Of a DNA stretch of 64,000 nt, positions 48,011 to 60,691 are shown piece after piece. Each line of letters begins with the position of its first letter. Position 1 is the first letter of the stretch. Made by a program: the position numbers and the translations under genes. The notes beneath the pieces were generated by a model. That model worked only from the letters and a program-made list of their open reading frames with translations, did not search any database and was not told where the DNA came from. This DNA comes from Maricaulis alexandrii (GTDB lineage: Bacteria; Pseudomonadota; Alphaproteobacteria; Caulobacterales; Maricaulaceae), in assembly GCF_005871165.1 (NCBI RefSeq), contig NZ_SWKP01000005.1, positions 248,001 to 312,000 on the forward strand, written 5' to 3'.

Positions 48011-48565
48011 ATGGATCGTTCGAAGATGAAAAAGCCGATCGAACTCGTCTCGTCGCGTCTGCGACTGATCGCACTGACGCCGGAACTCGCGGCGCTTCAG
48101 AAATCCGACCGTATGGCTTTTTTCAAAGCCCTGGAAGTCGAGCCGGAACCGTCCTGGCCTCCGGAATTGTTCGATGTCGAGACCATGGCGGATGAGTTGG
48201 CAAACCATCCCGGCGATACCGGCTGGTACAGCTGGGTCTACATCTCGCCCGTGATGCATCGCTTGCTCGGGTGTGGCGGTTTCAAGGGTGCGCCGGATGC
48301 CGAGGGGCGCGTGGAAATCGGCTATTCGATGCTGACCTCCTACCGCGAGCAGGGACTGGCAACGGAAGGGGTCAATGCGTTGACCGGCTGGGCGTATCAG
48401 GATTATCGCGTCAAGCATGTCATCGCCAATACGCCCGCCGATCGGGATGCGTCGCATCGCGTGCTGGAGAAGGCCGGTTTCGTCCAGACCGGGACATTCC
48501 GGGACGAGGCGGACAATACCGACATGATCGGCTGGATCTATCGGCCGAGCCAGGCGGCCGCCTGA
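48011..48565 (+). CDS. GNAT-family N-acetyltransferase (RimJ/RimL-like)
   Basis: 184 residues. Acetyltransf_3-type layout: N-terminal strand LVSSRLRLIALTPE, central GCGGFKGAPDAEGRVEIGY, acetyl-CoA loop YREQGLATEGVNALTGWA and C-terminal ASHRVLEKAGFVQTGT. Substrate cannot be inferred. ATG 48011 was chosen (GGGGAC before it); ATG 48026 and an upstream extension to 47927 are possible. Ends 4 bp from the convergent regulator gene. Confidence 0.86.
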   Translation: MDRSKMKKPIELVSSRLRLIALTPELAALQKSDRMAFFKALEVEPEPSWPPELFDVETMADELANHPGDTGWYSWVYISPVMHRLLGCGGFKGAPDAEGRVEIGYSMLTSYREQGLATEGVNALTGWAYQDYRVKHVIANTPADRDASHRVLEKAGFVQTGTFRDEADNTDMIGWIYRPSQAAA

Positions 48566-48569
48566 CGGA

Positions 48570-48884
48570 TCAGGTGCTGGTCTGGTCGCCGATCAGCTGG
48601 CGCAGCTGGTCCAGATAGGCCAGCCAGGCCTGGCGGCCGGCCTCCGTCAATGCGGCCCGCGTTTGCGGTTTGCGATCCACGAAGCGTTTCTCGATCGCGA
48701 CATAGCCGGCCTCTTCCAGTTTTCTCAAATGGACGGACAGATTGCCGTCGCTGGATCCGGTTTTCTGCTTGATCTCGGCGAAGGTGGCGCTGTCCAGGGC
48801 CGACAGGAAGGCCATAATCCCCAGCCTCAACCGACCATGAATGGTCTCGTCGATCCGGGAGGCGTCGAATTCGGGATCACTCAT
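48570..48884 (-). CDS. Winged-helix transcriptional regulator (HTH_34-like)
   Basis: 104 residues; winged helix with LGIMAFLSALDSATFAEIKQ, recognition region SSDGNLSVHLRKLEEAGYVA and wing KRFVDRKPQTRAALTEAGRQ. This small MarR/ArsR-like type usually regulates an adjacent membrane-protein gene. Its ATG overlaps the stop of that gene (48881-48884, ATGA), so both are in one operon transcribed right to left from the palindrome at 49507-49527. Confidence 0.88.
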   Translation of the reverse strand: MSDPEFDASRIDETIHGRLRLGIMAFLSALDSATFAEIKQKTGSSDGNLSVHLRKLEEAGYVAIEKRFVDRKPQTRAALTEAGRQAWLAYLDQLRQLIGDQTST

Positions 48885-49495
48885 GCCTGGGACGTTTTCG
48901 GCTCATTGCGCACCAGGGTCAGGCCTGGCAGGACGGCGAGGATGATGACAGCCGCCGTGCAGTAGAGATAAAGGCCGGGCGTGCCAACCAGGAGCATGCC
49001 GCCGCCGGCTGCCAGCCAGGAAATGATTGAGAGGGGGCGCATCCATTTCGGTCCGCCCAAGCTGGAGGCCACCCAGAAGGACACGCCGTACCCGCCGAAG
49101 GCCACGAGGGGGATGGTGTCGAACAGGATCATTTCGGCCCGGCCCGCAAAGGCGGCGATGACGATCCCGATGGCATAGGCCGCAATCATCCACATGACGC
49201 CATTCCAGACCGCGCCTTCGCCGCGATTATTGACCGCGCCGGAGCCGGGCTTGTTTCGCAGGCTGCGGCCGAGCACCACGCTGCCCGCCATGCCGATGAG
49301 GCCATAGGCCAGCCAGACGAAACCGACATAGGCCGTGTTCAGTCCGGTCAGCCCGGAGACCAGAGCCCAGTGGGCGAGAAGGGCCGGCGCGGCCAGGCCG
49401 CCCCACCACAGAAAGAAGCGCCCGGACAGGGATGCGGCCTGCTGGCCGGCTTCGGCAACGGAGCGCAGATAGGCAAGATCATCAGTGTGCGACAT
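48881..49495 (-). CDS. Membrane protein co-transcribed with winged-helix regulator
   Basis: 204 residues from ATG 49495 with GGAGG six nt upstream. Five to six hydrophobic segments, for example LWWGGLAAPALLAHWALVSG, GFVWLAYGLIGMAGSVVLG, MWMIAAYAIGIVIAAFAG and LYCTAAVIILAVLPGLTL. The N-terminal SHTDDLAYLRSVAEAGQ is soluble. No named function; the partner regulator is encoded immediately downstream with overlapping codons. Confidence 0.8.
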   Translation of the reverse strand: MSHTDDLAYLRSVAEAGQQAASLSGRFFLWWGGLAAPALLAHWALVSGLTGLNTAYVGFVWLAYGLIGMAGSVVLGRSLRNKPGSGAVNNRGEGAVWNGVMWMIAAYAIGIVIAAFAGRAEMILFDTIPLVAFGGYGVSFWVASSLGGPKWMRPLSIISWLAAGGGMLLVGTPGLYLYCTAAVIILAVLPGLTLVRNEPKTSQA

Positions 49496-49506
49496 GTTTC
49501 CTCCAA

Positions 49507-49527
49507 GTACTTTAAAAAATAAAGTAC
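49507..49527 (-). promoter_or_regulatory. Palindromic operator candidate GTACTTTA-N5-TAAAGTAC
   Basis: Perfect 8-bp arms (49507-49514, 49520-49527) with an all-A spacer, 11 bp upstream of the membrane-protein start codon. AT-rich in a GC-rich context and positioned to block promoter or ribosome access. The winged-helix protein two ORFs along is the natural candidate to bind it. Confidence 0.6.
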
Positions 49528-49593
49528 ACGAAATGGTCTCAGGCGCAAGCCGGTGCCGGAAGGCGGGTTCAGACGGGCGGATCCGGGGGCGAT

Positions 49594-50529
49594 CTACCGC
49601 TTGCGGGCGCGGGGATGGGCTTGGTCGTAGATCGACATCAGGCGTTGTGTCTCGACATCGGCATAGACCTGGGTAGTCGAGAGGCTGGCATGGCCGAGCA
49701 ATTCCTGGATGGCCCGCAAATCCCCGCCATTCGCCAGAAGATGGGTGGCGAAGGCGTGCCGCAGGGCGTGGGGCGTGGCGCTGGGGGCCAGACCCAGGCG
49801 CGCGCGCAAATCCTGCATCAAGGCCTGAACGCTTCGCGCACCGAGAGGGCCGCCGCGCACACCCCGGAACAGGGCGTCCTCGGAATTTGTCTGGAAGGGA
49901 CAAAGCCGGACATAGGCTTCACAGGCCTCCCGCACGGCAGGCAGAACGGGAACGATCCGGGTCTTGCTGCCCTTGCCGGTCACGCGAAGACTGTCCGACA
50001 GGGGATGGTCCGCCCGGCGCAGGGCCAGGGCTTCGGAAATCCGCAGACCGCAGCCATAGAGCAGGATCAAAAGAGCCGCGTCCCGAGCCTTGATCCAGTC
50101 CGGCGCGTCACGCTCGCCGGCTTCGGTGATCAGGGCCCGCGCGGCCGTTTCGCTGACGGGTTTGGGCTTGGAGGGTGTGTGTTTCGGGCTTTCCACCAGG
50201 GACAGGGCGGCCACTTCGATCTTCCAGCGGCGCTGGAGATAGTCGAACAGGGTGCGCACGGCGGAGAGTTCGCGGGACAGTGAGCGGGGCGACAGCCCGT
50301 CCCGTCTCCGATCGGCCATCCAGGCGCGAAAATCGCTCGCCTTGAGGTCCGGAAGATCTGCCAGCGTGATCATCTGACCCAGATGGGCGGCAAGAAAGGC
50401 GGCAAACCCGTCGAGGTCCCGGCGATAGGCGTCCAGCGTGCGGGGTGCGAGCCGGCGCTCACCTTCCAGATGGGCGTAGAAGGCGGCCAGTGCCTCGTTC
50501 AGGGGCGTCCTCAGCTCGCGTGCAGCCAT
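49594..50529 (-). CDS. xerC: Tyrosine recombinase XerC
   Basis: Resolves chromosome dimers at dif together with XerD. 311 residues: N-terminal SAM-like core-binding domain (YAHLEGERRLAPRTLDAYRR) and catalytic domain with Arg in GCGLRISEAL, Lys in TGKGSKTRIVP, HALRHAF, LLGHASLSTTQ and nucleophile Tyr in QVYADV. It overlaps the end of the DUF484 gene by 19 bp; this pairing is conserved, supporting XerC rather than a phage integrase. Confidence 0.95.
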   Translation of the reverse strand: MAARELRTPLNEALAAFYAHLEGERRLAPRTLDAYRRDLDGFAAFLAAHLGQMITLADLPDLKASDFRAWMADRRRDGLSPRSLSRELSAVRTLFDYLQRRWKIEVAALSLVESPKHTPSKPKPVSETAARALITEAGERDAPDWIKARDAALLILLYGCGLRISEALALRRADHPLSDSLRVTGKGSKTRIVPVLPAVREACEAYVRLCPFQTNSEDALFRGVRGGPLGARSVQALMQDLRARLGLAPSATPHALRHAFATHLLANGGDLRAIQELLGHASLSTTQVYADVETQRLMSIYDQAHPRARKR

Positions 50530-51170
50530 TGGACAATCATGCGCTCGATGGCGCGGGCGAGGAAGTTCAGCAATTCCGTGCCCTGGCCGGACTGAAAGAG
50601 CTGGGTGTCCCGGGCGGCCAGCGCCATCAGCCCGTCATGACCGCCGAAATCGAGCCGGACGATGGCCTGGCTCTTCACGCGGGCACCCTGCTGGCCATAG
50701 AGGGCATGGGCGGTGTCTGGATCGACCGGACCGAGACGCTCGACCTTCTTCCCAAGGATTTCCGACACAAAGCCTTCCGACGCGCCCAGAATGCTCTCAC
50801 CCTTGCGCAGCGGGGCATGGCCCTCGATCAGGATACGGCAGACATCGACGCCCAGCGTGCCGGTCAGGCGGCTGGAAATCTTGCGGTCGAGCGCCGTCAG
50901 ACTGTCCACTTCCAGGAGGGCCAGGACGGCCATGTGGATCTGCGACTGGGTCGCCAGATTGGCCCTTGCGGTTTCGACAATGCCCTCATTGAGCGCCTTG
51001 AGCTGGCGGACTTCCTCGAGAAGCTTGTCCCGGGCTGCCGTGCCCAGATCGATGACATCCTCTTCACCGCCGGCCCGGGCCAGCACGGCCAGGAGTTCCG
51101 CGTCTTCCCGGACAAAGTCGGGATGGGCAAGAAGAAAGGCGCGGACATCTTCGGGTGTGGGTTGGGTCAT
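50511..51170 (-). CDS. DUF484 family GAF-like protein
   Basis: 219 residues from ATG 51170. N-terminal PTPEDVRAFLLAHPDFVRED is the DUF484 hallmark, followed by a coiled-coil (ARDKLLEEVRQLKALNEGIV) and a GAF-like domain. Function unknown; it is usually encoded before xerC, as here. A longer frame reaches 51347 but overlaps priA in the opposite direction and lacks homology. Confidence 0.9.
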   Translation of the reverse strand: MTQPTPEDVRAFLLAHPDFVREDAELLAVLARAGGEEDVIDLGTAARDKLLEEVRQLKALNEGIVETARANLATQSQIHMAVLALLEVDSLTALDRKISSRLTGTLGVDVCRILIEGHAPLRKGESILGASEGFVSEILGKKVERLGPVDPDTAHALYGQQGARVKSQAIVRLDFGGHDGLMALAARDTQLFQSGQGTELLNFLARAIERMIVQWLHAS

Positions 51171-51315
51171 GCCGGTCGCTCCGAAGCTCGAATCATCCCT
51201 GTTGTCGCGCATTCGCCGCGCGCTTGGCAAATCCACAGGGCCGTTCTGCGCGCGGGCTTGGCGTGGCCGGGCGGCGCTGGCTAAGTTTCGCCCCTGACGA
51301 GGATACCACTCCCCC

Positions 51316-53484
51316 ATGACCGAGGCCGTGCGCCCCATCGCTGCCATCCTGTTTCCGCTGCCCCTGCCGGAAGCCTTCGACTATGTGATCCCGGAGGGTG
51401 TCGAACTGGCCCCGGGCGATCATGTCCTGGCGCCCCTGGGCAAACGGTCGGCCCGCGGCGTGGTCTGGGCGATCAAGCCGGGCGATCCCGAGCGCACAAA
51501 GCTCAAACCCGTGGAAGCCGCCACGGGCGGTCCGCCCCTGCCGGAGGGCACGCGTCGCTTCGTTGACTGGCTGGCGCGCTATCTGGTGCAGCCGCCGGGC
51601 ATCATCCTGCGCTCGGTCCTGCGCTCCACGGATGCGCTGAAACCCTCCCCGGTGGAAACCGTGTATGCGCGGGGGAGCGGCGAGCCGGACCGGATGACCG
51701 ACGCCCGCCAGCGCGTGCTGGACGCGGTCGAGGTTCTGGGTGAAGCCTCGGCGGCGGATATCGCCCGCGAGGCCGGGGTCACGGCCTCGGTGGTGAAGGG
51801 GCTGGCCAAGTCGGGCGCCCTGACGGCGATCACGCGCGATGTGGATCCGCCCTATCAGCGGCCCGATCCGGAATTGGAGGGCGTCGAACTGACCGCCATG
51901 CAGGCAGAGGCGTCGGGCGTTTTGCGGCGCCTGGTTCGCGCCGGCGGTTTCCAGGCGGCCTTGCTGGACGGGGTGACCGGGTCGGGCAAGACCGAGGTCT
52001 ATTTCGAGGCAGTGGCCGAGGTGTTGCGCCAGGATCCCGACGCCCAGATCCTGATCATGCTGCCGGAGATCGCGCTCACCGAGGCCGTGCTGTCGCGCTT
52101 CAAGGCGCGCTTCGGCTGTGAGCCGGCCCTGTGGCACTCGGCCGCCGGGCCGAAGAACCGGCGCCGGGCCTGGCGGGAAGTGGCCGAGGGCCGGGCCCGG
52201 ATCGTGGTGGGCGCGCGGTCGGCACTCTTCCTGCCCTTCCGCTCTTTGCGCATGATCGTGGTCGATGAGGAGCATGATCCGACCTACAAGCAGGATGAAG
52301 GCTTGGCCTATCAGGCCCGCGATCTGGCCTTGGTGCGGGCGAAGCTGGACGGGGCGGTCGTGGTGCTGGCCTCCGCAACACCCTCGCTGGAGAGCCTCGC
52401 GAATGCCCAGGCCGGGCGCTATGTCCATGTGAGGCTGGCGGCCCGGCCCGGCACGGCGATCCTGCCGGAGATTGCCACCATCGATCTGCGCCAGACCCCG
52501 GCGGAGGCCGGCTGCTGGATGTCACCGCCCCTGGTGAGCGCGGTGGCCGAGACGCTGGCGCGGGGTGAGCAGACCCTGCTCTATCTCAACCGGCGCGGCT
52601 ATGCGCCGCTGGTCCTGTGCCGGGCCTGCGGGCATCGCATGGTGTCGCCGGACACGCAGTCCTATCTGGTCGAGCACAAATATACCGGCCGCCTCGTCTG
52701 CCATGTGACGGGCTTTTCCATGCCCAAGCCGAAGACCTGTCCTGAATGCGGAGCGGAGGACAGTCTGACCAGCGTCGGTCCGGGCGTGGAACGCGTCGCC
52801 GAGGAGGCCAAGCGCCGCTTCCCGCAGGCGCGGGTGGAGATCTATTCCTCCGACAGCCAGCGCGGCGCGGACATCGTGGCGGCGATGGAGCGGGGCGAGA
52901 TCGACATTCTGGTCGGCACGCAGATCGCCGCGAAAGGCCACAATTTCCCCAATCTCACCTTGGTCGGCGTGATCGATGCGGATCTGGGTCTGGCTGGCGG
53001 CGATCCGCGGGCCGGGGAGCGCACCTATCAGACCTTGGTCCAGGTGGCAGGCCGCGCCGGCCGGGCCGAGCGTCCGGGCCGGGCCCTGCTGCAGACCCAC
53101 CAGCCGGAACATGACGCCATCCAGGCGCTGGTCGCCGGGGATCGCGATGCCTTCCTCGACATGGAGTTCATGGCCCGCGAAATGCTCGGCCTGCCGCCTT
53201 TCGGGCGTCTCGCCGCGATCGGGCTGATGTCCCAGGACCCGGCGAATGTCGAGAAGGCGGCGAATGACTGGGCCGCCGCTGCGCCGGTGACCGATGGCGT
53301 GGAAATCTGGGGTCCGGCGGAACCGCCGCGTGCCATGGTTCGCGGCTGGCACCGCCGCCGCCTCCTCGTCCGCGCCGACAAGACGATCGACATTTCCGCC
53401 TATCTTCGAAGCTGGGCCAGCCGGGTGAAGACACCGAGCTCGGTCCGTGTTTCCATTGATGTGGAACCCTATTCCTTCATCTGA
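51316..53484 (+). CDS. priA: Primosomal protein N' (PriA helicase), second zinc site degenerate
   Basis: Replication restart helicase of 722 residues. 3'-binding domain at the N-terminus (FPLPLPEAFDYVIPEG), Walker A GVTGSGKTEVYFEA, DEAH-type DEEHD, then the zinc region and C-terminal helicase motifs (GTQIAAKGHNFPNLTLVG, QVAGRAGRAERPG). Of the eight zinc cysteines, C435, C438, C475 and C478 (site 1) and C462 remain; the others are Ser444, Thr447 and Thr465, so site 2 has one ligand. Divergent from the DUF484 gene. Confidence 0.95.
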   Translation: MTEAVRPIAAILFPLPLPEAFDYVIPEGVELAPGDHVLAPLGKRSARGVVWAIKPGDPERTKLKPVEAATGGPPLPEGTRRFVDWLARYLVQPPGIILRSVLRSTDALKPSPVETVYARGSGEPDRMTDARQRVLDAVEVLGEASAADIAREAGVTASVVKGLAKSGALTAITRDVDPPYQRPDPELEGVELTAMQAEASGVLRRLVRAGGFQAALLDGVTGSGKTEVYFEAVAEVLRQDPDAQILIMLPEIALTEAVLSRFKARFGCEPALWHSAAGPKNRRRAWREVAEGRARIVVGARSALFLPFRSLRMIVVDEEHDPTYKQDEGLAYQARDLALVRAKLDGAVVVLASATPSLESLANAQAGRYVHVRLAARPGTAILPEIATIDLRQTPAEAGCWMSPPLVSAVAETLARGEQTLLYLNRRGYAPLVLCRACGHRMVSPDTQSYLVEHKYTGRLVCHVTGFSMPKPKTCPECGAEDSLTSVGPGVERVAEEAKRRFPQARVEIYSSDSQRGADIVAAMERGEIDILVGTQIAAKGHNFPNLTLVGVIDADLGLAGGDPRAGERTYQTLVQVAGRAGRAERPGRALLQTHQPEHDAIQALVAGDRDAFLDMEFMAREMLGLPPFGRLAAIGLMSQDPANVEKAANDWAAAAPVTDGVEIWGPAEPPRAMVRGWHRRRLLVRADKTIDISAYLRSWASRVKTPSSVRVSIDVEPYSFI

Positions 53485-53501
53485 TCCGGACCCGTCTGCC
53501 C

Positions 53502-54227
53502 ATGCTCGACCTCCTCGCCTCACCGGAAGTGCTGATGTCGCTTCTGACCCTCACCTTCCTGGAGATCGTGCTGGGGATCGACAATGTGATCTTCGTGGCG
53601 CTGATGGCGTCGCGCCTGCCGGAGGCGCAACAGGGCAAGGCACGGACGCTGGGACTCGGCCTGGCGCTCATCTTCCGGGTCATCATGCTGTTCGGCCTGG
53701 TCTGGATTGCGCATCTGGAGGCGCCGCTCTTCACCGTGCTGGACCATGAGGTCTCCTGGCGCGATCTGATCCTGATCGGGGGCGGTCTCTTCCTGCTGGG
53801 CAAGGGTACTCTGGAAATCCACCATTCCGTCGAGGGTGAGGAGGAGCATCATGAGGGCCGCGTCGCTGCGACCTTCGGGATGGTCGTCACCCAGATCGTG
53901 GCCATCGACATTGTGTTCTCGCTCGACAGCGTGATCACGGCCGTCGGGATGACGGACCATCTGCCCGTGATGATCGCCGCAGTGACCATCGCCATGGCGA
54001 TCATGCTGTGGGCGTCGTCCAGCGTAGCCGAGTTCATCGCCCGGCACCCGACCACGAAAATGCTGGCCCTGTCCTTCCTGCTTCTGATCGGCGTGGCGCT
54101 GGTGGCTGACGGGATCGGCTTCCACATCCCGCGCGGCTATCTCTACTTCGCCATCGCCTTCTCGCTCTTCGTGGAAGTGCTCAACATTCTCGCCAAGAAG
54201 GCGCGGCGCGCGGGGAAGTCGGACTAA
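53502..54227 (+). CDS. TerC-family integral membrane protein
   Basis: 241 residues, about seven membrane helices. Signature motifs LTFLEIVLGIDNVIFV and AIDIVFSLDSVITAVGM place acidic residues in membrane helices as in TerC/Alx/YoaE proteins, which are linked to manganese or other metal export. A His/Glu-rich cytoplasmic loop (EEEHHEGR) is present. 17 bp after priA. Its TAA stop overlaps the stop of the convergent regulator gene. Confidence 0.92.
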   Translation: MLDLLASPEVLMSLLTLTFLEIVLGIDNVIFVALMASRLPEAQQGKARTLGLGLALIFRVIMLFGLVWIAHLEAPLFTVLDHEVSWRDLILIGGGLFLLGKGTLEIHHSVEGEEEHHEGRVAATFGMVVTQIVAIDIVFSLDSVITAVGMTDHLPVMIAAVTIAMAIMLWASSSVAEFIARHPTTKMLALSFLLLIGVALVADGIGFHIPRGYLYFAIAFSLFVEVLNILAKKARRAGKSD

Positions 54228-54943
54228 CTCCCGCCCCGCACCCGTTCATAGAGTTCCGCCGGACGGAAGGCCTTGCCGCGCTCACGCTTGCCGGTGGGGC
54301 GGACGAGGCCGCGGTCGCGCATCTTCTTGCGGAAGGCGGGTTTGGAGAGGGTTTCCGCGAGCAGGGTCTCGTGGATGTCCTGCAGGTCGCGCAGGGTGAA
54401 CTGGGCGGGCAGGAGTTCGAAGCCGACTCCGGAATAGTCCAACTTGCCGCGCAGGCGCTGGATCGTGGTGGCGATGATGCGGCCATGGTCGAAGGCCATG
54501 CGGATCGGCACATCCTTGAGGGTGCGGATGGCCGCAGCGGGGCCTTCATCGTCCAGGCCGAGATATTGGACGACGCCTGTTTCTAGCGAATGGTGGGATT
54601 TGACGGCGCGATGAAAGATCTCGTGCGGGACCAGGGCGAAATAGGCGACCGAGACGACGCGGCCGCGCGGATCGCGCTCCAGGGCGCTGAAGGTGCGCAA
54701 TTGCTCGAAGAAGGCGTCGTCAATGCCGACCTTGGTACGCAGGATGCGATGGGCGCATTGGTCCAGGGTTTCATCGATGTGGAGAATGCTGCCGGGCAGG
54801 CCATGGGTTCCGCCAACCTTGCCGGCATCCTCGCGCTTCTGGAGAAGGGTGAGGATGAGGCCTTTCTCGATCGTCATGATGACGAGATCGACGGCGAGGG
54901 CGGGCTGGTCGTGGCGGCGGATGTCGCGGGCGGTGGCGGGCAT
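54224..54943 (-). CDS. nrtR: NrtR-type Nudix-fold transcriptional regulator
   Basis: 239 residues: N-terminal Nudix-like domain and C-terminal winged helix (LPAQFTLRDLQDIHETLLAE, then PAFRKKMRDRGLVRPTG), the arrangement of NrtR repressors that sense ADP-ribose and control NAD genes. The Nudix box spans about 51-74, but the three catalytic Glu are Ile67, Thr70 and Lys71, so it is a sensor, not a hydrolase. AAGGAG precedes the ATG. No NAD biosynthesis gene is adjacent, so its targets may be remote or it may regulate itself. Confidence 0.88.
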   Translation of the reverse strand: MPATARDIRRHDQPALAVDLVIMTIEKGLILTLLQKREDAGKVGGTHGLPGSILHIDETLDQCAHRILRTKVGIDDAFFEQLRTFSALERDPRGRVVSVAYFALVPHEIFHRAVKSHHSLETGVVQYLGLDDEGPAAAIRTLKDVPIRMAFDHGRIIATTIQRLRGKLDYSGVGFELLPAQFTLRDLQDIHETLLAETLSKPAFRKKMRDRGLVRPTGKRERGKAFRPAELYERVRGGS

Positions 54944-54960
54944 GGCGCTCTCCTTATGAT

Positions 54961-54996
54961 CTGTTTGTTATTATCTAAAATGTTATAAGTCAAATG
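54961..54996 (-). promoter_or_regulatory. AT-rich promoter/operator region of nrtR
   Basis: An unusually AT-rich patch in front of the NrtR-like gene. On the reverse strand it contains TTGACT (-35-like) followed by TTATAACATTTTAGATAATA; TTATTA and TTATAA half-sites (54968-54973, 54983-54988) are imperfectly symmetrical. It could be an autoregulatory site. Spacing to a -10 is not ideal. Confidence 0.35.
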
Positions 54997-55008
54997 TGCT
55001 TTAGTGGT

Positions 55009-55035
55009 CGCGGCACCCGGGCCGGGTGCTCCGCG
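55009..55035 (+). promoter_or_regulatory. GC-rich hairpin upstream of the atp operon
   Basis: CGCG (55009-55012)/CGCG (55032-55035) outside and GCACCCG (55013-55019)/CGGGTGC (55023-55029) inside, 3-nt loop and a 2-nt bulge. It lies in the 282-bp nrtR-atpH gap, which has no gene, and upstream of the candidate atp promoter. Confidence 0.35.
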
Positions 55036-55071
55036 ATTGGTCCGTGCGCTGAATCCGCCCGCCTATCTGGC

Positions 55072-55100
55072 TTGCTGCCCGCTGCCCCCTGTGCTATCGC
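55072..55100 (+). promoter_or_regulatory. Candidate atp operon promoter
   Basis: TTGCTGC (55072-55078) and GCTATCGC (55093-55100) separated by 14 bp. This resembles the Caulobacter-type housekeeping consensus TTGaCgS-N10-14-GCTANAWC with several mismatches. It would give a leader of about 120 nt before atpH. Confidence 0.35.
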
Positions 55101-55225
55101 AGCGCCGAACCTTGAGGGGCGTGCGCCGCAGCACAAAATTCGGGTTTATTTTAGTCGTTGAATAACAAGCACTTGCATCGTCCCGATGAGCCCAGGTGCC
55201 GATCCAACTAGAGAGTGACGTCACG

Positions 55226-57323
<2,098 letters not shown>

Positions 57324-57356
57324 ACCTGATCGGGACCAACCGCCAAGGAGAGCCGA

Positions 57357-59703
<2,347 letters not shown>

Positions 59704-59734
59704 GCAGCTTCCGGTCTAACCGGAGCACTGCCTG

Positions 59735-60136
59735 ATGGCTGACAAACTCCATTTCGATCTCGTCTCTCCGGAGCGCCGCCTGTTCGCGGGTGATGTCGAC
59801 CAGGTGGTCGTCCCGGGTGAAGAGGGTGATTTCGGTGTCCTGCCAAACCACGCCCCCTTCATGTCCGTCATCCGCCCGGGCGCGATCGCGGTCCTGAATG
59901 ACGGCTCGACTGAGCGCACCTTCATCCATGGCGGTTTCGCCGAGGTGACGCCCGCCGGCCTGACCATCCTCGCCGAGGAAGCCATTCCGATGTCGGAAAT
60001 CGACGCGGACGCCCTGGCCGAAAACCTGTCCAACGCCCGTGAAGACGTGGCCGCGGCCAAGGATGAGGAAGAGCGCGAGCACGCTGAAGGCCTGGTGGCC
60101 AAGTATGAAGCCATGCAGGCCGCCCTGGCCAACTAG
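59735..60136 (+). CDS. atpC: ATP synthase F1 epsilon subunit
   Basis: 133 residues: N-terminal beta sandwich (HFDLVSPERRLFAGDVDQVV, GDFGVLPNHAPFMSVIRPG) and a shortened helical C-terminal region (ARAEDV-type, Glu/Ala-rich). Last gene of the operon, followed by a terminator. Confidence 0.96.
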   Translation: MADKLHFDLVSPERRLFAGDVDQVVVPGEEGDFGVLPNHAPFMSVIRPGAIAVLNDGSTERTFIHGGFAEVTPAGLTILAEEAIPMSEIDADALAENLSNAREDVAAAKDEEEREHAEGLVAKYEAMQAALAN

Positions 60137-60160
60137 GCTTCACGCCAGACGCGAAACAAG

Positions 60161-60188
60161 AGGCCGCTCCTTTCGGTGCGGCCTTTTT
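60161..60188 (+). terminator. Rho-independent terminator of the atp operon
   Basis: Stem AGGCCGC (60161-60167)/GCGGCCT (60178-60184), loop TCCTTTCGGT, followed by a T-run (60184-60188). It may also serve the convergent rppH from the other side. Confidence 0.85.
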
Positions 60189-60193
60189 GTTGG

Positions 60194-60691
60194 TCAGGAC
60201 TTGGCCCATGGCCGGAACGCCTCGACCACCCGGACATAGACATCCCGCTTCCAGGGGATGATCAGGTCGGGGATTTCGGCCAGCTCGCCCCAACGCCAGG
60301 CATCAAATTCGACCTCGGCATGGCAGGCGAGATCGATTTCACTGTCTTCGCCATGAAAGCGCAGGGCAAACCATCGCTGTTTCTGGCCGAGATGGCGTTT
60401 CTTGTGGAAGCGCGGGTCCTCGCGGACATCCGGCGGATAGTCATAGGCAATCCAGCCGGGGATCTCGTCAATGATCTCCACGGAGCGGCCGGGAATGCCG
60501 GTTTCTTCTTCGAGCTCGCGCAGGGCCGCGACACGGGCGTCTTCGCCGGCATCAATGCCGCCCTGGGGCAATTGCCAGTTCCAGGGGCCCGGCGTGCCGT
60601 CACGCCGGCCGAGCCAGACCTGACCCTTGGCATTGAACAGGGCGATGCCGACATTCGGCCGATGGTGCGGATATGGATCTTCGCCCGCCAT
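60194..60691 (-). CDS. rppH: RNA 5'-pyrophosphohydrolase RppH
   Basis: Removes pyrophosphate from mRNA 5' ends to start decay. 165 residues with an intact Nudix box (GGIDAGEDARVAALRELEEE, then TG). N-terminal RPNVGIALFNAKGQVWLGRR and WQLPQGG, and the later RFHKKRHLGQKQRWFALRF, are RppH/YgdP features. Its ATG overlaps the stop of the upstream DUF610 gene by one base (TGATG), so it is translated from the ctpA-side operon. Confidence 0.95.
   Translation of the reverse strand: MAGEDPYPHHRPNVGIALFNAKGQVWLGRRDGTPGPWNWQLPQGGIDAGEDARVAALRELEEETGIPGRSVEIIDEIPGWIAYDYPPDVREDPRFHKKRHLGQKQRWFALRFHGEDSEIDLACHAEVEFDAWRWGELAEIPDLIIPWKRDVYVRVVEAFRPWAKS

Noticed and set aside
47847-48029. Small ORF between lpd and the acetyltransferase gene
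   Set aside because: No ribosome-binding site, Arg-rich low-complexity translation, overlaps palindromes and repeats, and partly overlaps the acetyltransferase start in another frame.
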